Part shown: piece after piece, positions 8,416 to 16,826 of the stretch
Layout of the letters: every line of letters starts with the position of its first letter
Position numbering within the stretch: the stretch's first letter is position 1
Assembly: GCA_900470195.1 (NCBI GenBank)
Contig: UEIJ01000024.1
Location: forward strand, 62,001 to 126,000
DNA: 64,000 bases
Direction: 5' to 3'
Origin: Hyphomicrobiales bacterium
GTDB taxonomy: Bacteria > Pseudomonadota > Alphaproteobacteria > Rhizobiales > Rhizobiaceae
Translations under genes and position numbers: made by a program
The notes under the pieces: generated by a model
Seen by the model: the letters and a program-made list of their open reading frames with translations, nothing else
Told to the model about the DNA's origin: nothing
Databases searched by the model: none

Positions 8416-8867
8416 AACAGTCGGCATTTGCGCGCCTCTCCATGACCTTGCTTGCCGGTGCGATATTCGGTTTCGGCCTGTCACTGTCGGGCATGATCGA
8501 TCCCGCCCGCGTGACCGGTTTCCTGAATATCGCCAGCGGCCATTGGGACCCGAGCCTTGCCTTCGTGCTGGGCGGCGCTCTTCTGGTGGCAATCCCCGGC
8601 GTGATGTTGCAGCGACGCATGGCGCGGCCCGTGCTCGACCAATCCTTCCACCTGCCGGAAAAGACCGAAATCGACCGGCGGCTGATTGTCGGTTCCGCAA
8701 TCTTTGGCGCAGGCTGGGGGCTGGCGGGCTTCTGTCCCGGCCCCGTTGTGTCCGCACTTTCCATGGGGGTGCCGCAGGTTTGGCTCTTTGTTGCGATGAT
8801 GGCTCTGGGAATGATTTTCCACGACCGCATCATGGGGCGGCTGGCAGCGCAAGCATCCAAATCCTGA
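8412..8867 (+). CDS. YeeE/YedE (DUF395) sulfur permease, second half
   Basis: A 151-residue membrane protein starting at an ATG that overlaps the previous stop. It has the second-half YeeE motif GAGWGLAGFCPGPVVSAL with Cys108, and four hydrophobic segments. An upstream in-frame start at 7986 would run through the first permease gene in another frame and is not real. The protein probably forms a heteromer with the preceding half. The operon lacks the persulfide dioxygenase gene often linked to bigR. Confidence 0.85.
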   Translation: MKQSAFARLSMTLLAGAIFGFGLSLSGMIDPARVTGFLNIASGHWDPSLAFVLGGALLVAIPGVMLQRRMARPVLDQSFHLPEKTEIDRRLIVGSAIFGAGWGLAGFCPGPVVSALSMGVPQVWLFVAMMALGMIFHDRIMGRLAAQASKS

Positions 8868-8946
8868 ACCTGTCGGTCAAATTACCCTTTTAATAGGGAG
8901 ATGAATGAGTTAGGCACCCTTTGATTATCTTCGAGGGAGCCGCGCC

Positions 8947-10683
8947 ATGGCTGGGTTGATGAAACGCTTTGCCGGATATTATCGTCCGCATCGTGGATTG
9001 TTCGCGCTGGATTTTTCCAGCGCGGTGGCATCCGGCCTGTTGGAGCTCGCCTTTCCGGTCGCCGTTACGCTTTTCATCGACAGGCTGTTGCCGACCGGCC
9101 AGCTTGGCGTGATCGCCATTGCTGCGGTTGGCCTGCTTGCCATTTATGTTCTCAATGCCTTCCTGCAAGTCATCGTGACCTATTGGGGGCATATGCTCGG
9201 CATCAAGATCGAGACAGAGATGCGCCGCAAGGCTTTCGATCATTTGCAGAAGCTCTCCTTCGGCTTCTTCGACAACCAGAAGACCGGCCATCTTGTGGCG
9301 CGGCTGACCAAGGATCTGGAAGAGATCGGCGAGGTGGCGCATCACGGGCCGGAAGATGTCTTCATCGCGATTATGACCCTCATCGGCGCCTTCATCCTGA
9401 TGCTCTGGGTGCATCCGCCGCTGGCGCTGATTACCGCCGTCATCGTTCCGCTGTCGGCCTATGTCACCACCCGTTACGGCGGGCGCATGACCAACACCTG
9501 GCACGCGCTTTACCGGCGCGTCGGCGATTTCAACGCCCGGATCGAGGAAAATGTCGGCGGCATCCGCGTCGTGCAGGCCTTTACGAACGAGGACCACGAG
9601 CGGCAGCTTTTCGCGGAAAGCAACGACAAATACCTGACCACCAAACTCGCCGCCTACAAGATCATGGCGGCGTCGATGTCGCTTTCCTATCTGTCGATGC
9701 GTTTCGTGCAGGTCGTGGTGATGCTGGCAGGCGCATGGTTCGTGGTGCGCGGCGAGCTGACGGCTGGCGGGTTCGTCGGCTTCCTGCTGCTGGTCAATGT
9801 GTTTTTCCGTCCGATCGAGAAGATCAATTCGGTGATCGAAACCTATCCAAAGGGCATTGCCGGTTTTCAGCGCTATACGGAGTTTCTCGACACACGCCCG
9901 GATATTGCCGACCGGCCCGGTGCGCAGACGGTTGCGCGTCTGACCGGCGACATCGAATATCGCGGCGTCAGTTTTGGCTACAGTGCCGAGCACCCCATTG
10001 TCGACGGTCTCGACATTTCCATTCGTGCGGGCGAAACGATTGCCTTCGTCGGTCCATCGGGTGCGGGCAAGACGACGATCTGCTCGCTGCTGCCGCGTTT
10101 TTATGACGTGACGAAGGGCGCGATTTTTGCCGATGGCATCGACATTCGCGACATGACCCTGAAATCCCTGCGCTCCAACATCGGTATCGTCAGCCAGGAT
10201 GTTTTCCTGTTCGCCGGAACGATCCGGGAAAATATCGCCTATGGCCGTCTTGATGCGACCGACGCGGAAATCGTCGAGGCTGCGCGCCGTGCAAGGCTGG
10301 ACGGCGTGATCGCCAATCTGCCGGATGGCTATGACACGGTTATCGGCGAGCGTGGCGTGAAGCTTTCGGGCGGGCAGAAGCAGCGCATGGCCATTGCGCG
10401 CATATTCCTGAAAAATCCGCCGATCCTGATCCTTGATGAAGCAACTTCTGCGCTCGATACGGAAACCGAACGCGCCATCCAACAGTCGCTGGCCGAGCTT
10501 TCGCAAGGCCGCACCACGCTGGTGATCGCGCATCGACTGGCAACAATCGTCAATGCCGACCGCATTCTGGTAGTGGAGGGCGGGCGCATCGCCGAGCAGG
10601 GCAGCCATGGCGCGCTTCTTGCCATGAAGGACGGGCGCTACAAGCGCCTGCATATCGCGCAGGCCGGGCCGGATCAGTCTTAG
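8947..10683 (+). CDS. ABC exporter half-transporter (permease-ATPase fusion)
   Basis: A 578-residue MsbA-like type IV exporter that must dimerise. The membrane domain covers about residues 1-320 with six helices. The nucleotide-binding domain has Walker A GPSGAGKT (369-376), signature LSGGQKQ (about 473), Walker B ILILDEAT (about 493) and the switch His in IAHRLAT. Substrate is unknown; lipid-like or drug export is typical. GAGGGAGCCGCGCC gives a ribosome site for the ATG. The TAG stop coincides with the first bases of a palindromic repeat that may terminate transcription. Confidence 0.9.
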   Translation: MAGLMKRFAGYYRPHRGLFALDFSSAVASGLLELAFPVAVTLFIDRLLPTGQLGVIAIAAVGLLAIYVLNAFLQVIVTYWGHMLGIKIETEMRRKAFDHLQKLSFGFFDNQKTGHLVARLTKDLEEIGEVAHHGPEDVFIAIMTLIGAFILMLWVHPPLALITAVIVPLSAYVTTRYGGRMTNTWHALYRRVGDFNARIEENVGGIRVVQAFTNEDHERQLFAESNDKYLTTKLAAYKIMAASMSLSYLSMRFVQVVVMLAGAWFVVRGELTAGGFVGFLLLVNVFFRPIEKINSVIETYPKGIAGFQRYTEFLDTRPDIADRPGAQTVARLTGDIEYRGVSFGYSAEHPIVDGLDISIRAGETIAFVGPSGAGKTTICSLLPRFYDVTKGAIFADGIDIRDMTLKSLRSNIGIVSQDVFLFAGTIRENIAYGRLDATDAEIVEAARRARLDGVIANLPDGYDTVIGERGVKLSGGQKQRMAIARIFLKNPPILILDEATSALDTETERAIQQSLAELSQGRTTLVIAHRLATIVNADRILVVEGGRIAEQGSHGALLAMKDGRYKRLHIAQAGPDQS

Positions 10684-10830
10684 AGCGGTTCCTGTTCTGA
10701 CAGAACGCCGAAACCGCTCTAACTATTTGTTTTATCGCATTATCCAACGCATCGAAGCGGGATAAGAAGTCAGTCCAGTGAACTGATTTCCCCGCGTAGA
10801 CGTTTCACACTTTTGCTGGAAATGCTCTGG
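10682..10830. repeat. composite palindromic repeat cluster
   Basis: AGAGCGGTT (10682-10690) pairs with AACCGCTCT (10712-10720), and an inner GTTCTG/CAGAAC adds to the stem. A second element at about 10797-10830, read on the minus strand, has TTTCCAGCAAAAGTGTGAAACG, the same family as the element at 21466-21510. Such elements are dispersed in Brucella/Ochrobactrum-type intergenic regions. The first may serve as terminator of the ABC exporter gene. Confidence 0.72.
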
Positions 10831-10913
10831 CGGGGCAATAGGCCCACCTGCACAATCGCTCCCTTTGACTGCCGGTTTCAAACCCGCACCCATATTCTGC
10901 ATGAAGCTATCCG

Positions 10914-10940
10914 GCAAAGACGGCGTTCGCCGTCTTTTTG
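10914..10940 (+). terminator. orphan rho-independent terminator
   Basis: AAAGACGGC (10916-10924) and GCCGTCTTT (10929-10937) make a perfect 9-bp stem with a GTTC loop and TTTTTG after it. It lies 230 bp beyond the exporter stop and beyond the repeat cluster, with no gene just upstream. It could end a readthrough transcript or a small RNA from about 10830-10940. Confidence 0.8.
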
Positions 10941-10970
10941 CGTCCCTTGGTTGGAAGATGCGTTTCTTTG

Positions 10971-11003
10971 ATATCTGATGTATCAGATATTGACATATCA
11001 GAT
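10971..11003. promoter_or_regulatory. GntR operator: palindrome plus third half-site
   Basis: ATATCTGATGTATCAGATAT (10971-10990) has perfect 9-base arms around a 2-base centre, and ATATCAGAT is repeated at 10995-11003. It sits 50-80 bp before the GntR gene start, where autoregulation and control of the downstream catabolic operon are expected. Confidence 0.8.
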
Positions 11004-11052
11004 TCGCTGTTTCAGGATCAGGGCCGCAAGTTCGTGACAAGCAGGTGCTACC

Positions 11053-11718
11053 TTGGGTGATAACGTTTCCCCCCTTTCTCCGATCAAGGTGAAGAGCCTC
11101 CGAGACCATGTGCATGACAATCTGCGGGAAGCGATCATTTCCGGGCGGATCAAGTCTGGCGAGAAGCTGAACGAGAGGCAGCTGGCTTCCGATCTGGGCA
11201 TCAGCACAAGCCCTTTGAAAGAGGCATTGCGCCAGTTGGAAGGGGAAGGGCTGGTCAGGACCGAGGCGCGGCGCGGAACGTTCGTATCGTTCAATGCGCG
11301 GCAGGCCGAGGAAATGACGCTTGCCCGCGCCGCGCTGGAAAGCATCATTGCGCGGCAGGCAGCCAAGCACGGCAGCGAGGAGGCGTTCGGTTTCCTGCGC
11401 GCGGTGATCGAAGAAATGCGGGCGGCGGTGGAGGCAGGCAGTGTCGATCTGCTGATCGAGCTGAACGAGAAGTTCCATGACGGCATTCATGAGGCTTCGG
11501 GGTGCGAATATCTGCGCCGGTTGCAGAATGCGCAGCGCATGTACGACCACGCAGCAAGGGTGACTGTCCTGTCGCGGGAGGATGTGCGCCGACAGTCGTT
11601 CAAGGAACATGAAGCGATCATGCAGGCAATTACGGCGCGCAACGGCGATCTGGCCGAGCGGCTGATGCGCGAGCATATCGTGAAAGCGGGAGATACGCAT
11701 ATCGAACTGGTCTTCTGA
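11053..11718 (+). CDS. GntR-family (FCD) regulator of the sugar-acid cluster
   Basis: A 221-residue GntR/FadR-type regulator. The winged helix is at about residues 12-78 (LNERQLASDLGISTSPLKEALRQLEGEGL) and the FCD effector domain at about 85-210, with His and Asp residues suited to binding a metal and a carboxylate ligand. The start is TTG with GCAGGTG upstream; a GTG 12 codons later is an alternative. It precedes the DapA-type gene by 21 bp on the same strand, so it probably controls that operon in response to a sugar acid or breakdown product. Confidence 0.87.
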   Translation: MGDNVSPLSPIKVKSLRDHVHDNLREAIISGRIKSGEKLNERQLASDLGISTSPLKEALRQLEGEGLVRTEARRGTFVSFNARQAEEMTLARAALESIIARQAAKHGSEEAFGFLRAVIEEMRAAVEAGSVDLLIELNEKFHDGIHEASGCEYLRRLQNAQRMYDHAARVTVLSREDVRRQSFKEHEAIMQAITARNGDLAERLMREHIVKAGDTHIELVF

Positions 11719-11739
11719 CCGGTACATTGGGAGGAAATA

Positions 11740-12651
11740 ATGGATTTAGCGGGCTACCGCCGGGTGCTTCGCGGCATTTCGGGCGTGCATGCGACTGCCT
11801 ATGACGCAAGGGGCGAGATCGATGCCGGACTGACGGGTGAAATCGTCGGGCGCATCGCGCAGGCAGGTGTTCATAACATCGTTACGGGTGGAAATACCGG
11901 CGAATTCTACAGTCTCACCGAGGACGAAGTCATCCGCCTGCAGGCGATTGCCATTGCCGCGGTCGACGGAAAGGCCGCTGTAACTGCTGCCGCCGGGCGT
12001 TCGGTGCGTGAGGCGATCCGGGTCGCGAGCGCGGCAGGCAAGGCGGGAGCCGATGGCGTGATGATTCACCATCCGCTCGATCCCTTTGCTGCGCCCCATG
12101 CGCAGGTGGATTACTTCGTCGCCATTGCCGAAGCCATCGACCTGCCCATCGTTGCCTATATCCGTTCGGACCTTATCCCGCTCGATGAAATGGTGCGCCT
12201 TGCCACCCATCCGAAGGTCGCGGGCGTCAAGTTTGCGTCGCAGAACACGATGCTTTTCTTCGAGTGCTGCCGGGCGACGAAGGGCATGGAAGCGACCTGG
12301 ATCTGCGGTCTGGCGGAAAGCTGGGCCTTGCCGTTCTATGCCCTTGGCGGGCGCGGTTTCACCTCTGGCCTCGTCAATGTCGCGCCGAAGCGCTCGCTCG
12401 CCGTGTGGAACGCGCTGGAGGCGGGAGATTTCGCAAGGGCGCGGGCAGTGGTCGAAAGCATTGCCGATTTCGAGACCATGCGCACCAGATACCGCAACGG
12501 CGCCAATGTGACCGTTGTAAAGGAGGCTTTGCAAATTCAGGGATTTGAGGTCGGCAAGGTGCGGCTTCCCGGATTGCCGCAGCTTGAAGCGAATGATCGC
12601 GAGACGCTCCGGAAGATCGTCTCCGGCTGGGAGACCGATGGCATTGTCTGA
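11740..12651 (+). CDS. DapA/KdgD-family aldolase or dehydratase
   Basis: A 303-residue TIM-barrel protein of the dihydrodipicolinate synthase superfamily. GGNTGEF (50-56), Tyr140 and Schiff-base Lys164 (AGVKFAS) are present. Biosynthetic DapA is unlikely from the catabolic setting. Likely roles are cleavage of a 2-keto-3-deoxy sugar acid or dehydration like KdgD (5-dehydro-4-deoxyglucarate dehydratase). It starts the catabolic operon after the GntR gene and is followed by an importer, two sugar-acid dehydratases and a lactonase. The exact reaction cannot be fixed from sequence. Confidence 0.82.
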   Translation: MDLAGYRRVLRGISGVHATAYDARGEIDAGLTGEIVGRIAQAGVHNIVTGGNTGEFYSLTEDEVIRLQAIAIAAVDGKAAVTAAAGRSVREAIRVASAAGKAGADGVMIHHPLDPFAAPHAQVDYFVAIAEAIDLPIVAYIRSDLIPLDEMVRLATHPKVAGVKFASQNTMLFFECCRATKGMEATWICGLAESWALPFYALGGRGFTSGLVNVAPKRSLAVWNALEAGDFARARAVVESIADFETMRTRYRNGANVTVVKEALQIQGFEVGKVRLPGLPQLEANDRETLRKIVSGWETDGIV

Positions 12652-12720
12652 CAAATGAAACCCGGGCGTCCTGATTGGGAGAAGAGGGGCGCATCGGATA
12701 ACCAAAAAGTGGAGGAGAAC

Positions 12721-13905
12721 ATGAATAAGAGAATTTCACGCCGCACATTCATGGCGGGGGCCGGGATTGCGACCGGCATGGGCATCATGCTGCCGAAGGG
12801 CGCATGGGCACAGTCGGCGAAACTGCCGTCCTCGCCGGTGGCGCTCAACGTCATCGATGCTGCTGGCAATCTGGCGCTGACCCAGCCGATCTTCGATAAT
12901 TTCGCAGCCGAGCAGAAGGCGCTTGTCTCGCGCTTCACTTTCAACAAGGCGCCCGCGCCGGAGCTGCCGGGAAAGATCAAGGCGCAGCAGCGCGCCAACC
13001 GCATCGATATCGACATGGTGATCGTCGGGCCGGATGCGCTTTCCGCCGGGCTTGCCGACGACATATGGACCGACATTATCGCGCTGCCGGATAACGGCCT
13101 GCCGAAGCTTCAGGATATCTATCTGGAACCGGCATGGCGCATGCAGGAAATGTCGAAGGGCAAGGGCGTCGTCGTTTCCTATTATCCATCCGGCCCCCTG
13201 CTTGAATATCATCCCGACAAGGTGAAGACGCCGCCGAAGACTGCCGAGGAACTGCTCGCCTGGGCTAAGGAAAATCCGAACAAGTTCATCTATGCCCGCC
13301 CGGCCAATTCCGGTCCGGGGCGCACCTTCCTGATGGGGCTTCCCTATCTTCTGAAGGACAGCGACCCGAAAGACCCGGTCAAGGGCTGGGACAAGACCTG
13401 GGCCTATCTGAAGGAACTGCACAAGAACATCGAATATTACCCGGCAGGCACGGGCGCGCTCATGAAGGAACTGGGCGAAGGCACGCGCGACATGACGGTG
13501 ACGACGACCGGCTGGGACATCAATCCGCGTGCGCTGGGCGTGGTGCCGAAGGAGATGGGCGTCAGCAAGCTCGACGGCTTCCATTGGGTCTGCGATGCGC
13601 ATTATTTCGCCATTCCCAAGGGTGTGTCGGAGGAAAAGGTCGCGGTCCTGATGGAGTTCATCAAGTTCGCGCTCAAGCCTGACCAGCAGGCCTATTCCTA
13701 TGATGCCGGCTATTTCTATCCGGGGCCTGCGGTGAAGGACGTCACGATCGAAATGGCGCCGAAGGAAAGCCAGAACATCATCGCCGAGTTTGGCCGTCCG
13801 GAATATGCCGACTGGATCGCCAATAATCCGATCGAGCTGCCGCTCGAACCGGAAGCGCTGGTCGCTGCGTTCCGCCGCTGGGACGAAGAGGTCGCCGGGG
13901 GCTGA
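12721..13905 (+). CDS. PotD-type ABC transporter substrate-binding protein
   Basis: A 394-residue periplasmic solute-binding protein. The ATG at 12721 follows GTGGAGGAGAAC and opens a twin-arginine signal (SRRTFMAGAG, Arg7-Arg8), probably cleaved after AWA at residue 30. An earlier in-frame ATG at 12655 lacks the signal start. Its genes for ATPase and two permeases follow directly, giving a spermidine/putrescine-like (type I) importer. In this operon the ligand is more likely the sugar acid or lactone degraded by the downstream enzymes than a polyamine. Confidence 0.86.
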   Translation: MNKRISRRTFMAGAGIATGMGIMLPKGAWAQSAKLPSSPVALNVIDAAGNLALTQPIFDNFAAEQKALVSRFTFNKAPAPELPGKIKAQQRANRIDIDMVIVGPDALSAGLADDIWTDIIALPDNGLPKLQDIYLEPAWRMQEMSKGKGVVVSYYPSGPLLEYHPDKVKTPPKTAEELLAWAKENPNKFIYARPANSGPGRTFLMGLPYLLKDSDPKDPVKGWDKTWAYLKELHKNIEYYPAGTGALMKELGEGTRDMTVTTTGWDINPRALGVVPKEMGVSKLDGFHWVCDAHYFAIPKGVSEEKVAVLMEFIKFALKPDQQAYSYDAGYFYPGPAVKDVTIEMAPKESQNIIAEFGRPEYADWIANNPIELPLEPEALVAAFRRWDEEVAGG

Positions 13906-13955
13906 GGCTGCCGGCAGCTATTTCCGGGCGAGCCGCAACTCGTCCGGAAACGCTC

Positions 13956-15047
13956 ATGCTCGTCAAACAAACCATGGTGTTTGCGTCAATGTCCTTTCAA
14001 GAACTCCGGCTTGACCGGATGAGCCGATCATTCGGAACTTTCAATGCGTTGAGGGAGATCAACCTCACCATCCGCAAGGGCGAATTCATCGCGCTTCTTG
14101 GCCCTTCCGGCTGCGGAAAATCGACGGCTCTCAATTGCATCGCCGGTCTTCTTGGCACGACGGGCGGCGGTATCTTTATCGACGACCGCCGCGTGGACCA
14201 GCTGAAGCCCGAGGATCGCGGTTTCGGCATGGTGTTCCAGAACTATGCGCTGTTTCCGCATATGAACGTTCTGCAGAATGTCGGTTTCGGTCTCAAGATG
14301 CGCGGTCTGGCGAAGAGCGAGATCGAAAAGCGCGCGCGGGCCGCACTGGCTCTGGTGCGGTTGCAGGGACAGGAAGAAAAACTGCCCGGACAGCTTTCTG
14401 GCGGCCAGCAGCAGCGTGTGGCGATTGCCCGCGCCATCGTCATCGAGCCGCCGCTGGTTCTGATGGACGAGCCGCTTTCCAATCTCGATGCCAAGCTGCG
14501 GCTTGAAATGCGGGCCGAAATCCGCCGCATCCATAACCAGCTTGGTTCGACCACGATCTATGTGACCCATGATCAGGACGAAGCCCTGTCGCTCGCCGAC
14601 CGTATCGTGGTCCTGCGCGATGGCGAAATCCGGCAGGTCGGCAAGCCGAACGAGCTTTATGAAGAGCCGCGCTATCGCGACGTTGCCGCCTTCATGGGCT
14701 TCCGCAATGCCTTGCCGGGCAAGGTCCTGCGCGTCGAAAACGGGCAGGCGGTCATTGCCGTGGCCGGAAGCGAACTCGTCGGGCGCGCCATGGACGAGCT
14801 TCGTCCGGGCGATGATGCCGTGCTGATGGCGCGCGGCGATGATGTCGTGTCCGGTTCGGGCCACCGCAACGACTTGGAGGCAACCGTCGAGACCATCGAA
14901 TATCGCGGGCGCGAATATGTCGGCACAGCGCGCACCGAAACCGGGATGGAACTGATCTTTCACGGGCCGCAGGGCGTGGAACCCGGCAGCCGCATCGTGC
15001 TGGGCATCGATGCCGGCCATGCGCTGGTCTTCCCGGCGGAGGGCTGA
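13956..15047 (+). CDS. ABC importer ATP-binding protein (PotA/UgpC type)
   Basis: A 363-residue ATPase with Walker A GPSGCGKS, signature LSGGQQQR, Walker B LVLMDEPLS and switch His in VTHDQDEA. A C-terminal TOBE-type domain starts near residue 250. Two later ATGs (13974 and 13989, the latter giving MSFQELRLDRM) are plausible starts and none has a strong ribosome site; 13989 best matches the usual family N-terminus. It powers the importer formed with the preceding binding protein and the two following permeases. Confidence 0.88.
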   Translation: MLVKQTMVFASMSFQELRLDRMSRSFGTFNALREINLTIRKGEFIALLGPSGCGKSTALNCIAGLLGTTGGGIFIDDRRVDQLKPEDRGFGMVFQNYALFPHMNVLQNVGFGLKMRGLAKSEIEKRARAALALVRLQGQEEKLPGQLSGGQQQRVAIARAIVIEPPLVLMDEPLSNLDAKLRLEMRAEIRRIHNQLGSTTIYVTHDQDEALSLADRIVVLRDGEIRQVGKPNELYEEPRYRDVAAFMGFRNALPGKVLRVENGQAVIAVAGSELVGRAMDELRPGDDAVLMARGDDVVSGSGHRNDLEATVETIEYRGREYVGTARTETGMELIFHGPQGVEPGSRIVLGIDAGHALVFPAEG

Positions 15048-15050
15048 GCG

Positions 15051-15971
15051 ATGGCAGTCGAAACCTATGCTGACGCCTCCCTCAAGCCCACTTTACGGCC
15101 CGGCTTCCGGCAACGCCTCGCCAATCGCGGCTTTGATGGCGTCACGCTTCTGATCCTGCCCGCGCTGCTTTTTGTGGTGGGCGTGTTCATCTATCCGTTT
15201 CTTTACGGGCTGGTGCTGTCCTTCAATCCGCTCGATGGCGGCGGGGCGCTGGCCAATTACAGCAAGTTCTTCTCCGATCCCTACCTCTACAAGACCATCG
15301 GCGCGACGCTGTGGCTGGCGGTTCCCGTAACCATCATCAGCGTGCTTTTCGCGGTTCCCATTGCCATGCGCGTGCGGCTGATGCGCCGCCAGCGCCTGCT
15401 GACCACGATCCTTGTCCTGCCGGTAACGCTTGGCACCGTCCTGATCGCGGAAGGTCTGCTCAATTATCTGGGGCCGCAAGGCTGGTTCAGCCGCACGCTC
15501 ATCACCATCGGCCTGATCGACAGCCCGCTGAAGCTCACCAACAATTACTGGGGCGTCTTCGCATCGCTGGTCATCACGGTGTTTCCGTTCACCTTCCTGC
15601 TGACGCTTTCCTACATAACCGGCATCGATCCCGCGCTGGAACGCGCCGCCGCCACCCATGGCGCAAACAGCTGGCAGCGTTTCCGACATGTCATGCTGCC
15701 CTTGCTGGTGCCGGGACTGGTCGTCGCGGCCTGCCTCACCTTCGTGCAGGCCTTCGCCGTGTTTCCATCTGCCGTGCTGCTCGGCGCGCCGTCGGGACCG
15801 ACCCGTGTGATCTCCATTGCCGCGGCGCAGGCGGCCTTCGAGCAATATGACGACTCTTTGGCCTCATCCATCGCGATGATCATGGCGGCGGTACAGTTGC
15901 TCGTCGTCGGTGCGCTCTTGGGCGTGCGTTCGCTCTTCTATCGCGGTTCCACCGCTGGCGGAAAGGGTTAG
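15051..15971 (+). CDS. ABC importer permease (PotB type)
   Basis: A 306-residue inner-membrane permease with six predicted helices. The EAA loop is ERAAATHGANSWQRFRHVMLPLLVPG (about 199-224), which contacts the ATPase. It starts 3 bp after the ATPase stop and is followed 3 bp later by the second permease, showing tight coupling. The substrate follows from the cluster: probably a sugar acid or lactone. Confidence 0.88.
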   Translation: MAVETYADASLKPTLRPGFRQRLANRGFDGVTLLILPALLFVVGVFIYPFLYGLVLSFNPLDGGGALANYSKFFSDPYLYKTIGATLWLAVPVTIISVLFAVPIAMRVRLMRRQRLLTTILVLPVTLGTVLIAEGLLNYLGPQGWFSRTLITIGLIDSPLKLTNNYWGVFASLVITVFPFTFLLTLSYITGIDPALERAAATHGANSWQRFRHVMLPLLVPGLVVAACLTFVQAFAVFPSAVLLGAPSGPTRVISIAAAQAAFEQYDDSLASSIAMIMAAVQLLVVGALLGVRSLFYRGSTAGGKG

Positions 15972-15974
15972 GCC

Positions 15975-16817
15975 ATGATCCGCGATACTTCTGTCCTTTC
16001 CAAGCTCTGGATCACCCTCGTCTGGCTCGTGACCGGCTTCTTCGTGCTCAATGTCCTTGCGGTCATCACGGCTGTGGTGGTTTCGAGCTTCGGCACGCGC
16101 TGGCTCGGCACCTGGCTGCCGGAAGCGTTCACCACGCGCTGGTATGCGGCGGCCTGGGCCGAATTCCAGCTCGATCAGGTGCTGCTGGTCACGTTTCAGG
16201 TCGTCTTTGCTGTGGTGATCCTGTCGGGCATTCTGGGCGTGACGGCAGCCTATGCCATGGCGCGCCGTGATTTTCCCGGCAAGAAGCTTGTGCTCCTGAT
16301 CTTCCTGCTGCCGCTTCTGGTGCCGCCGATAACCTTCGGTATTCCGCTGGCGACCGTGCTTTACAAATTCGGCGTGGGCGGCACTTTCTGGGGCGTGGTG
16401 CTCGCCAATCTCGTGCCGACGGTCCCCTTCGTCATTCTGGTGATGATCCCCTTCATCGAGCAGATCGATCCGAAGGTGGAGGCTGCGGCGCGGGTGTTCG
16501 GGGCGGGAACGTTCAAGCTCTTCGTCCATGTGCTTCTGCCCATGCTGATGCCGGGCGTGCTCGCGGCCATGCTTCTGGTTCTGGTGCGCACGGTCGCGAT
16601 GTTCGAACTGACCTTCCTCACCGCCGGGCCGACTTCGCAGACACTTGTCGTCGCGCTCTATTATTCTGTGTTCGCCGCCGGGGTCCGCTCCGTGCAGTCC
16701 ATCGACGCCATGGCGGTCATCTACATGGTCACATCGCTAGTCTGGCTGCTTCTGGCGCTGCGTTTCGTCAATCCGACGCAGATCGTGGCACGCAACCGTC
16801 AACCGTCCGCGCATTGA
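15975..16817 (+). CDS. ABC importer permease (PotC type)
   Basis: A 280-residue permease with about six helices. Its EAA loop reads VEAAARVFGAGTFKLFVHVLLPMLMPG (about 173-199). It pairs with the preceding permease to form the channel of the type I importer. The mandelate-racemase-family gene begins 9 bp after the stop, linking uptake directly to catabolism. Confidence 0.88.
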   Translation: MIRDTSVLSKLWITLVWLVTGFFVLNVLAVITAVVVSSFGTRWLGTWLPEAFTTRWYAAAWAEFQLDQVLLVTFQVVFAVVILSGILGVTAAYAMARRDFPGKKLVLLIFLLPLLVPPITFGIPLATVLYKFGVGGTFWGVVLANLVPTVPFVILVMIPFIEQIDPKVEAAARVFGAGTFKLFVHVLLPMLMPGVLAAMLLVLVRTVAMFELTFLTAGPTSQTLVVALYYSVFAAGVRSVQSIDAMAVIYMVTSLVWLLLALRFVNPTQIVARNRQPSAH

Positions 16818-16826
16818 GGCAACAGG

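Noticed and set aside
8890-10653. 587-residue open frame opposite the ABC exporter
   Set aside because: It is an antisense shadow of a GC-rich gene; the plus-strand frame has all ABC motifs.
10840-10905. tRNA-like T-loop pattern (GGTTTCAAACCC)
   Set aside because: The bases around it do not form a T-stem of five pairs and no acceptor, D or anticodon arms were found.
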